From: Phlebotomus papatasi
Taxonomy: Eukaryota > Arthropoda > Insecta > Diptera > Psychodidae
Length of the DNA: 64,000 nucleotides
Assembly: GCF_024763615.1 (NCBI RefSeq)
Contig: NC_077224.1
Span: 22,537,078 to 22,601,077 of the forward strand
Direction: 5' to 3'
Made by a program: the position numbers and the translations under genes. The notes below the pieces were generated by a model. That model was not told the origin of the DNA. It was given only the letters and a program-made list of their open reading frames with translations, and made no database searches. Positions 55,853 through 64,000 of the stretch are shown piece after piece (the first letter of the stretch is position 1; each line of letters begins with the position of its first letter).

Positions 55853-57051
55853 CAGTAGAGTTCCTCAAATTTGAACGATATTTTCAAAAATGTAACGGAA
55901 TTCATGTGAAATGCACTTTCCCTAAATTAAGAAAAATAACTTTAAAGAATATATCAATGTAAGGTAAGGTACTCTCTAGTCGGCCGTTTAACAAGTCGGC
56001 CACTATGTGTTCTTCAAGTCGGCCGGTGGAATTATTTATTCATATTATATAATTTTGCAATAATATTCCAGGAGTTTTATAACATCATAAGGTCAATAAT
56101 TGAATAAATAACACAAATGACCGAGAATACAAATGAAATTAGACACAAAACATTAATAAAATTATTAAAAGTCAGAGGATTCAAATTTACCTTAAGCAAT
56201 ATTGGTCATTTTTCAGCATATTTTGATGTTCTTTATAATATTCACGACATTTTTTCACAAAGAGTTATTCGATTTATTACCTGTATAGATTACTTTAGCA
56301 GTCAAATTTTGAGTCAAACCGCAAGTTGAGAACTTTAACTAACTCACTGTGCAATAAATTTATTTTCATTATTGATAAAAATATTAATTTTCTGTCTTAA
56401 ATGTGAAGGTGTGAAATTTTAAAGCCATGTTCCTCAATTCGGCCGGCTAAATAAAAGAATAAAAAGAATTTTTCCCTTACAATTTTTTGTTTTCTTAAAA
56501 TTACTATTCTTTAAAGGTTTTCTTTCTTTCTTTCTCAATATCCTTTTCTAGTCCGTAAAAACGTTACGGGCTTTTAAAATTTGAAAAATGGGTGGCCGAC
56601 TAGAGGAACCCCAGGTGGCCGAGTAGAGAAACGCTTATATTGAAGTGGCCGAATTGAGGAACACTCTACATTTTTAAAACATTTTAATTTTTTAATAATC
56701 TAAAATTATTTTATCTCCAAATAAAGTGTACAATCAGATGGACAAAGATCTATACTACAACTTAGGGTGAAAATTTGATCAAAACAGGCAAATTAAATGT
56801 CCTTTTACATAAGTTTTTCATAAAACCCATCCTTAAGTGGCCGACATACAGCCCCTTACCTTAATTTGTTGTGAAATAAAAGGAATTTGTTGCGGAAGTT
56901 AAAAAAAATACGATAATAATGAGGAAACACTAGAGAAAAATAGTTCTAATTCAGACTCCACGTAAAACTTTATTTACATAACCTCAAATTTTACATTTTG
57001 AACTCAACCGTCGTTCAAATTTAAGGAGTTCAAACTTGAGGAACTCGACTG
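55853..57051. mobile_element. 1.2-kb pogo-type element hosting a nested element
   Basis: Ends CAGTAGAGTTCCTCAAATTT and reverse-complement CAGTCGAGTTCCTCAAGTTT, with TA at 55851-55852 and 57052-57053. Without the nested 900-bp element it is about 300 bp, the size of other pogo MITEs here. The family G copy at 51838 lacks it. Confidence 0.8.
55962..56861. mobile_element. 900-bp element with iterated GGCCGA motifs
   Basis: Left AGGTAAGGTACTCTCTAGTC and reverse-complement right AGGTAAGGGGCTGTATGTCG are inverted partners, with TA at 55960-55961 and 56862-56863. GTCGGCCG, GTCGGCCAC, GTGGCCGACTAGAGGAAC and similar words occur eight times, clustered within 60 bp of the left end and over 56440-56660. 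The 70-codon plus-strand frame at 56117-56329 shows no domain. Confidence 0.75.
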
Positions 57052-57289
57052 TAATTCAACTCACATTTAAAATTCCCTATGTTTGGAAATTGCATTATTT
57101 ATAGTTTCTTTAATTTTAATTCTTGGAGTTTATGATTTTTTTTAATGAAAAGTCACTGATAAGCAAAATACTAGCACTTTTGACATTTGCCATGCAAAAG
57201 TCAAAAGTGCTACTATTCTCTGTGTACTGTTCGGGATTTTGGCGTTCGGGATTTTGACCGGGACCCGTGGTTATCATATGTAAAGACCG

Positions 57290-58460
57290 TAATGACTGTA
57301 TTCAATATTTAGTACATACGTTTTTTGATCGAATTTTCTCTCTTGTGCTGCCATCTCTTAGCATCGCTTAAAACTTGTTTTTTAAATTAGTCATATACAT
57401 AAGCCTCGGTCACATAAATATTACTGATTGTGTGCATATCAACGACAATTCCACTAAATTATTTGCGATAAAATGATTATTAACTTCGTGGCAATATCCA
57501 GTGTACTTCTCTTCAATCATCCGAAAGGTGAGAGTAACGTAACGCCCCAGAAAGACGTGATATTTCAAATTAAACACGAACAGCATAAATGAAAAAAAGG
57601 TGAAATTTCTTGCATCTCACGAGTCCCATACAGAAAATCCCGTGAACAGGAGGACCTGGTAATAAAAAAAAGAGCAGGAGAAGAGCAGAAAACAGTGAAT
57701 ACGCCGAGTTTGAATATATGAACGTGTATGTGTAACAGAAGGAGATAATATATTTGCCAACATCCGTACAGTGACTGCCCTTGTAACATTGAGAAGATTA
57801 ATTGCAGAAATTTTTCACTCAGTTGCCTCTAGACACTTATATTGGTTTATTTAACACTTCTTACAAAGTGAGGAAAGACATCACCTGAATTTATTTCCCT
57901 CCGCACTCTGGTTGCTGTGTGGTATTTCACTGGGTGTTGTAAATTGGTTGCATTTATCTTGTTACTGTTTTCATAAATTCAAATGAAATGAAATTGTACA
58001 GCAGTGACGACACTTTCGATGCTTCACCTTATCGTAGGATGGGGTTTCTCTTTGAGATTCTTGGGAGGCCAGAAGTAAAGTGGAAAGTAATTGACACTCT
58101 TGGGTAGATGGGAAAAAGAGGAAAAATCAGCCTTAAGTCTTGTCACTTTTCTTGTTACAACTCAGAGACACACGAAGAAGCTCTATTAATTCCCATTTGT
58201 CGGCCTCAGTAGATAAATCACAAAATTAAATACCATTTCATGTTTCAAGCATTCTTTTTTCTGTTACTTTCTCATACAAGACAGTTATGAAAAAATATAA
58301 AAGGCTTTATTTTTAAACTTGGTTTAAGGTTTGAAATTAACTGAAAAACGTCAATCGAATTATCATTCAAGCTAGTCAAGTATGCATAGGCTTTCGTTTG
58401 TTTCTCAAACGATTTTACCGTACCGATTTCAAACCCGTGACAATATAATGCCCAATCGAT
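57290..58460. other. Unique island
   Basis: 57300-58250 is repeat-free mixed sequence; minus-strand frames at 57565-57789 and 58272-58529 have no recognised domain. Possible conserved non-coding DNA. Confidence 0.4.
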
Positions 58461-58463
58461 ATA

Positions 58464-58692
58464 CAGTAGAGCCTCGCTATAGGCCACATTTAGTTCCAGA
58501 TTTGACACTTGGGTCGCACTATAGTCCATGTAATTTTTTAAAAATTATCAACGATTTTTAGTATTGAAATTGCTCGACGGCTCCCACTTTCTTTGCGATT
58601 GTGGTACTTGTCCTCGCTCTCTTCATTCCGGATCACAATTATCACAATTACTCAATAAAGTTTGCCAAAAATATTAAAATAATTATGACAAC
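58464..58692 (-). mobile_element. Pogo/Tigger deletion derivative, truncated copy
   Basis: After TA (58462-58463) the end CAGTAGAGCCTCGCTATAGG and the body are the reverse complement of 28577-28916 with minor changes. Homology stops at ACAACATTTC near 58690, so the other end is missing. Confidence 0.8.
58558..58626 (-). pseudogene. 22-codon N-terminus of a pogo-type transposase, copy 2
   Basis: The ATG at 58626 opens MKRARTSTTIAKKVGAVEQF, then QY and a stop at 58558-58560. It is the same truncated frame as at 28753-28821, differing only at residue 15 (G for E). Both copies share the point where the interior was lost, so the truncation predates their spread. Confidence 0.6.
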
Positions 58693-59268
58693 ATTTCAAA
58701 AAAATTGTCTCCTAAAAAATACCCACAAAAGGGAATAAAAACACGTATTTCAGGGTTGGAAATTTGTTTATAGTTACCACGACACTTTTCTCTACACGAC
58801 ACGCACTCACGCACATTTATTATTATTAAATAAACACTAAAAACACTGAGAATATTTGTGAGAATTTTAAAAACAAATAAAATGTTTTGGAAAATATTCC
58901 ATCTTGTCACTGACAACTGAGCAACACGGCCGGCAACATAATTTTCGTAGTTCCGCTCTTCACCACCATGAACGCAAAACAGTGTCCTTCACATATATTT
59001 GGTAAGGGGTATTTTGTATGGAAGCTTCTTAAAAGTAAGGTATGAAAGATAGGGGTTAATTGAGGCTATAATCCACGCTTACCTGGTCAGACGGGTTCCT
59101 ACTGGTCGTTCAGGCCGAAATTTCTGAAGGTCAACAAAAACAAATCTCTTAGAATCGCTCGAATTTATTTAAGTTTCATATATGCAATCTTCATCATTTC
59201 GTTATTTTTATCATCTTCTACTGGAACATGGCTTAATATTTTTATTTTAAATCTAATTTAAAATTCAG
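58693..59268. other. Unremarkable stretch
   Basis: 58700-59000 is mixed sequence with a 77-codon minus-strand frame (58683-58916) of no known family. Nothing else recognised. Confidence 0.35.
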
Positions 59269-59769
59269 TAAGGGAGACTGGGGCAAAATGTCACAAATTT
59301 AAAATTTCAAAATTTAATATCTTCCAAGATGAATAAGATAACGACTAGAGATTTTTTCCATAGATAGTCTCCAATAGACCTTCTTCAATGACGTAATTTT
59401 CTTAGAATTCAAACAAGGAATTTAGAAAATAAAAAAAAATATCGAAATTTTTAGCACTATTTTTGAAATATTTTGCTTGCAGAAGATATCAATTATTACC
59501 TCCTTATCTTTCAAAATTGATGGACTGGTGATTTTTTCCTAAATGACTAGGATTCTTTGAATACGAATTCGCTATCTATTTCAGAATTTTACAAAAATTC
59601 TTTCCTCCAGAAATATTAAAAACGACCACTTGGGGTAAAAAGTAACAAAAGGTATGGAGCAAAAAGTAAGAAAAACCTAAGCAATTTTGGATGTCTCACG
59701 GCGAAAATAAACGTTAATACCCTGTATCACCGCTTGTTGTTGGCATTGGTCAAATGATTCGCAGTCTCT

Positions 59770-59795
59770 TGTGTGTGTGTGTGTGTGTGTGTGTT
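59770..59795 (+). repeat. (GT)n microsatellite
   Basis: Thirteen uninterrupted GT units inside the family F element. The 72-codon minus-strand frame across it encodes a His-Thr run and is not a gene. Confidence 0.95.
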
Positions 59796-60014
59796 TTTTT
59801 ATAAAATAGTTTGAAAAGCGTTTTTCTCGTTCAGGTACAGAAAACTGTGTTTTACAAAGGTGTAGACGAATAAATTTCCTATGAAAATGTGCCATCTAGG
59901 TATTTTTTTTAATTTATGGAAGCCCGTAATAAAGCAAATCAAGATGTGATAATACCCCATGCCTGTTACTATTTGCCCCAGTATTTTTGAGAATGGTCAC
60001 AAAATTACTTTTAA

Positions 60015-60694
60015 GGGGTTACATGGGTCTCTCAGGTCAAAAAATCCGAAAAAACAATAATTTATTGTGTCGAAGATATTTTAGAAATTCTAACTTTTGG
60101 GATATGACAGAGTAACTTTGGAACAAAATTTAAAAAAAATTGAATATTATGAAAATTCGACTGTTGGTAGCTGATTTTCGGAACCATTCCTCAAAAAACA
60201 GACCTTGCGGTAGGCAGGATGTCTCCTAGTAGGTTTATCTGAAATAAAAAGAAATACTCTGTTAGAGGATTAGTTTGACCCCTAGATGAATAAAGGATTT
60301 TTGAAAACAACAAAATTTTGATTTTTGGCAAAAGCTTTTGTAAAAAAGTATCAATTTTACCGTATTTTTATACACATTTTGTATTGTAAAAATGGTTCTG
60401 ATTAAAGGAAGTGCAAATTCTTCGTTGAAATAGTAGGTAATACTTATCAAAACAAGTATGCAAAATTTTAGAAAAATCGGTTCAGTAGACTGAGTAATCT
60501 TGACTACCGCATTGTAAAGCGGTGTTTTGTGAAAAACGCCTTTAAAGTTTTACAACAATGCGGAATGCATAACTAAAACTGCTCTAACTCCTAGAGTTTT
60601 ACTCCGATTGACTTTAAATTTTTAAAAAATATTTTTCAAATGTTATACCATAAAATAAAAAAAAAATTTTGACTTGAGAGACCCATGTAACCCC
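60015..60694. mobile_element. 680-bp TTAA-flanked element in family F
   Basis: Ends GGGGTTACATGGGTCTCTCA and the same word in reverse complement at the right, with TTAA at 60011-60014 and 60695-60698. The first 22 bases match with one difference. TTAA duplication indicates a piggyBac-type MITE, of a family different from family E. No coding frame. Confidence 0.88.
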
Positions 60695-60868
60695 TTAAGA
60701 AAGTGGTTTGATAAATGTATTTCCTTACAAAATAGAAGAATTAACTTTCACAAAGTTATAGAGCAGTAAATTTCCTATAAAATTGCACTAATTATAAATT
60801 TCTGGGGCGCTCGGGCAACTTCTAAATAAAAATAAAATATTCGTTTTGTGACTTTTTGCCCCAGTCTC

Positions 60869-61205
60869 CATTGGTAAAAATAAAAGGGTCAAATTGACCC
60901 TTTTCCAAAGGATGGATCATATTTGACTCTTTGAAAGGGTCACCAGGTACCCTTCGAAAGGGTCACGGTTTTGACATCTATTTAATTCCGGAATAAACGA
61001 ATAAAAAAACAATGAAAAAGTGATCTTTGGTGTTCGCTCAGATGAGAGAAATATGATATCAGTAATAAGTTTACAATAAAACATGATTATTCGTGATAAA
61101 TGTGCACACTAAATTTCAAGAGATACAAAAGTGAACCTTTCAAAGGGTCAAATACGATCCATCCTTTTGAAAAGGGTCAATTTGACCCTTTTATTTTTAC
61201 CAGTG
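60869..61205. mobile_element. 337-bp CACTA-like MITE in the end of family F
   Basis: Ends CATTGGTAAAAATAAAAGGG and reverse-complement CACTGGTAAAAATAAAAGGG lead into matched arms with GGGTCAAATTGACCC (itself a palindrome) and AAAGGATGGATC. The flanking 2-bp repeat TC (60867-60868, 61206-61207) is the only choice that restores the family F terminus exactly. CACTG ends with a 2-3-bp duplication suit the CACTA superfamily; an 8-bp hAT-like reading (GTCTCCAT/GTGTCCCT) is possible but less consistent. Confidence 0.75.
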
Positions 61206-61316
61206 TCCCTTACTTAATTTACCGAGATTTAAACAAACTTTGTAATAAATTACAAATTAATGTCCATATGTTAATGATTTTTTAAAAATATTTCCTATCG
61301 TTCGAAATGGTCTAGG

Positions 61317-61534
61317 CAGGGCAATGTTGGCATAGTTCGCACAGAGTAAACCTTCAAACAACGCATATTTTCTCTTTGTTTACAAAGAGCTAGTTCGTCA
61401 TTTTTTAGCCATTAGATAGATAATTATTAAGCTCATAAGACGAGATGAGAAATGGTAAGTCAGCTCTTTGCAAACAAAGAGAAAATTCATATCGTTTAAA
61501 GGCTCACTCTGTGCGAACCATGCCTACATTCCCC
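61317..61534. mobile_element. 218-bp hairpin MITE (TTCGCACAGAGT arms)
   Basis: TAGTTCGCACAGAGTAAACC and TTTTCTCTTTGTTTACAAAG on the left pair with GGCTCACTCTGTGCGAACCA and CTTTGCAAACAAAGAGAAAA on the right. The right end ACATTCCCC is followed by TA (61535-61536); the left end is partly decayed. The frame at 61445-61660 overlaps its right half and is not supported. Confidence 0.65.
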
Positions 61535-61536
61535 TA

Positions 61537-62996
61537 TTGTGACTTAGCAATGGAACGAATGGAACTGTATACTATAAAATCATTTCAGGAATCGAAAAAT
61601 ATTGCAGAAAAGTTATTGATGTGCATTGTAAATGACAGAGACATTGTCGTTAACTATTAATATCGCTCCCCTTGTTGAATGGCCGTTTTGCGATAAAAGA
61701 AACAACAAATACCCTCAATATCATCCTGTGGTGTTGTGCGGCTCGATGAGAAAGACCGAATTGTGGTGAATGAATGAAAATGCTATTAATGTAAGTGACA
61801 CGTGAAAATAGTCTGTTGAAATGAAATAATAAACATGAAAGGACCCTTAATTTCCCAAAAGCCAAATATATACTTCCACGCAGGACATTGATGATATGAT
61901 GAAAAAGCACGTTCATTTCGGTGTTAGCAAGTCACCCTTGTTCGTTTTGTATTGTGACACCACAACGTCAAGGCTTCACCCTCCTAGAATTGGGACGAGA
62001 GAGAGATAGAAAAAAAGGAGGAAGGCCCTTGAGTGGTTGCCACACAAATAAATGACATTCGCGTTAAGTCATTTCCACCCAATCTTCCTGTTGGCAGGTT
62101 TCCGCTTCCGGTGGTTTTGTTAATGCTACATTGTATGTTCCGAGAGTGATAAAGTAACCTCCATCTCTTGGGTCATCCGCAAAGATATTGATGACATGGT
62201 GTCATTTAGAAGGAACAATCACCAAATCAAAAGTTTCAGTTTGTTTATTGTAGAGAAAAACTATCGATTTTGGGATCATAATGGTTTTTCAATAATCATA
62301 AGTACTGAGCACGCCATTTAAAATCCATTTTAAATATCTTAAAAGAAAACCTAATCTATATTTGATTATAAAAGAATTCAAATTGACATTTACGTAACGG
62401 TTTTACGAAAGCAGATTCAACAGACAAATTGGTTGAAATTCATGGTGCCTAATTGAGTTAGAAGAGCAATTATCCACAATGAAGTCGAGGTTGGAGCATA
62501 GTTATTGTGGCTGAATACCAAATAATGCAATCATTTCTCCTCTCTCAGGACTTCATGCGACTTTCCTTCTGAACTTTTTTTTTGTCTTTTCGTTCCTGGG
62601 GTGAGGAGGGGTACACGGGGTGTGCAGAAAACACGATTTGTCCCCCTCAGCATATAATTTGTGTGTCTATGGATGAAGGTAGAAATGTTGGGAGGCGAAA
62701 CGTTAATCAAGTTGAGTTATGTGACATCTTTATGTCCTTCTGTCACGTTCAGACGCTAGCCAAGAGGGGTTTATTCATTCGTACACATATCCCATTCATC
62801 TCTCACTGTGTCCCATTGTATTGTATGGCAATAGCGGAAAATTTACTTATTGCAGGCAGTTTTATGCTCCCTCATACACACAACCTGGCCAACATATACA
62901 TGTACAGATGATATGCTGTGTATCAAGCTGGATGAGTTATCCAGTGCAGTGTGATGCGACGACCTACGTCACTCCTCTAGTACACAAGTAGAATCG
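61537..62996. other. Unique island with a 109-codon open frame
   Basis: 61650-62960 is repeat-free and richer in G+C. The plus-strand frame 62582-62911 (109 codons) begins MSFRSWGEEGYTGCAENTIC and has seven cysteines and a mildly hydrophobic C-terminal half, but no domain that I recognise. A minus-strand frame at 61650-61916 is similar in status. Candidate regulatory DNA or unrecognised exon. Confidence 0.35.
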
Positions 62997-62997
62997 C

Positions 62998-63390
62998 AAT
63001 TGTTTATCTAGGAGAATCTGTGCCGATTTTTAAACAATTCTTTGTCGTTGTCCAAAAAAGCGCAGCAAAATTAATGGATTCGAAGAGTTAAGGTTAGCAA
63101 TTTATTTAAAAATCGCATTTTGCTGTGTTGGCAATGGAGATCGTCAGGTCTTGGATCTACGAAAATCATATGAAAATCATATTTATGGTCCCCCCTATCG
63201 AATTAAAGAAGAATCTCAACATTTATGTATGTTTCACATTGGTTTTAAAAGATATTTTCTCAGAAATCTTTAGGAAATTTGCTCTAAAATAGATACTTCT
63301 AATTTTTGAAAAATGAGAAAAACCAACAAATGAGGCATTTAGAGTGATCGGAGCGCGATGTCTTAGATAAACAAAATTGTAGTCCTAAGT
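62998..63390. repeat. Possible decayed TIR element
   Basis: CAATTGTTTATCTAGGAGAA on the left and (reverse complement) ACAATTTTGTTTATCTAAGA on the right are inverted partners, followed by GTGCCGAT and GCTCCGAT. No flanking duplication was found, so the call is weak. Confidence 0.35.
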
Positions 63391-63784
63391 GTTGCCTATC
63401 GCCTGGTGTCAATTATTTTTTAATATTTTGTTTAGTTTATTTTATACAAATTTTTAAAACCTCACTTTAAGACCATTTTTTTGGTAATTCTTAGAGAAAC
63501 TTCAATTTTGCACCCTGAAGGAGTGGTTTTACATAGTTTTTTGTAATTATCAAAATTGAAGCACAGCTAATGAGCTTTCTAACGGACCTACACTTTTTAA
63601 GTTCTGTTAACTAGAACCTGAGATATAACGGATAATGTACGGCAAAACAGAAAAAAATATAAAAGTATTAATAAAAAATTATTGTGACGTGATGGAGCAA
63701 AACCAAGGTCAGATTCTTAATCAGGGGACTTGACTCTATCAAACGTACCATGTGAGATCTCCGTTAGCAAAACCGTGTTGCATA

Positions 63785-64000
63785 GTGTAATTGATATCTT
63801 CTGCAAGGAAAATATTTCAAAAATACGGCTAAAAATTTCGATATTTTTTAATTTCTAAATTACTTGTTCGAATTCTAAGAAACTTACGACATTGAAGAAG
63901 GTCTATGAAAGCTATCGGTAGAAAAAATTTGAAACTGCTATCTTTTTTACCTTGGCAGATAGTGAATTTTGAATTTATCGATTTGTGACTTTTTGCCCCA
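63785..64000 (-). mobile_element. Family F copy cut by the window end
   Basis: The reverse complement of 59271-59500: TTGTGACTTTTTGCCCCA at the very end, with ATTGAAGAAGGTCTATGAAAG and CTTGTTCGAATTCTAAG upstream. The outer end should lie just past 64000 and read AGTCTCCC followed by TA. Confidence 0.75.

Larger units (their letters stand above)
55235..57265. repeat. Family G repeat with two insertions
   Basis: The reverse complement of 51838-52190, interrupted by the elements at 55336-55835 and 55853-57051. Its far end reads GGGATTTTGACCGGGACCC. As in the other copy, a family L MITE adjoins the CACTGGTGCCC end. Confidence 0.85.
59271..61210. mobile_element. Family F element hosting two nested elements
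   Basis: Left end AGGGAGACTGGGGCAAAATG after TA (59269-59270). The right end, split by a nested element, rejoins as CCCCAGTC + TCCCT, followed by TA (61211-61212), giving a perfect inverted match. Internal words such as GTGACTTTTTGCCCCA and GGGGTAAAAAGTAACAAAA recur. Without the nested elements it is about 910 bp. Confidence 0.82.

Noticed and set aside
62582..62911. 109-codon plus-strand frame as a secreted protein
   Set aside because: Seven cysteines are suggestive, but there is no signal peptide and no recognised pattern; kept only as part of a unique island.

Overview
This window looks like eukaryotic nuclear DNA from an insect, most likely a nematoceran dipteran; a sand-fly-like genome would fit, but that is a guess. 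It is very AT-rich, contains no intact protein-coding gene, rRNA or tRNA gene that I can support, and has no bacterial operon structure. It reads as a long intron or intergenic stretch. Islands of unique, higher-complexity DNA alternate with dense nests of short DNA transposons. Most of these are Tc1/mariner/pogo-type elements flanked by TA, with a smaller TTAA (piggyBac-type) set, one hAT-type insertion with an 8-bp duplication, one CACTA-like insertion, one tRNA-derived SINE, one 5'-truncated LINE, and one Penelope/retrozyme-like insertion.

Layout. 1-1190 is unique. 1193-4081 holds a small hairpin MITE, an inverted pair of minisatellite arms with a hairpin MITE inside, and a 1-kb TIR element. 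5252-6955 is a four-element nest. 8099-8651 holds two MITEs. 9959-13387 is a piggyBac-type region: a decayed transposase interrupted by a 909-bp TIR element and flanked by an inverted pair of TTAA MITEs. 14558-16200 is a cluster of hairpin monomers, with a LINE 3' fragment near its end. 16701-21405 carries TTAA and TA MITEs and minisatellites. 21.8-23.0 kb is a unique island. 23170-27192 holds large TIR elements. 28.4-29.8 kb is a giant hairpin with a pogo derivative in one arm, followed by a further MITE. 31903-33088 is a defective Tigger-like element with a transposase fragment. 35.5-42.35 kb is another nest, including the hAT-type element and a MITE with Stowaway-type ends. 44.5-52.4 kb includes a second Tigger-like relic with a recognisable HTH_psq plus CENP-B DNA-binding region. 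54-57.3 kb has a SINE and a nested block whose empty sites can be read from a second copy at 51838-52190. 58.4-64 kb holds a pogo derivative, a triple nest, and an element cut by the window end.

No genes can be seen working together; what can be read is insertion history. Related copies inside the window act as each other's empty sites, so several boundaries and target duplications (TA, TTAA, TTA, 8 bp) can be checked by eye. The coding traces are a piggyBac-type transposase, two Tigger/pogo-type transposase N-termini, two copies of a 22-codon pogo N-terminus, and a LINE ORF2 C-terminus. The unique islands (for example 1-960, 7300-7960, 18.6-19.1 kb, 21.8-23.0 kb, 27.4-28.1 kb, 33.8-34.5 kb, 38.0-38.9 kb, 47.3-48.0 kb, 52.7-53.8 kb, 57.3-58.25 kb, 61.65-62.95 kb) are the likeliest places for regulatory sequence or unrecognised exons.
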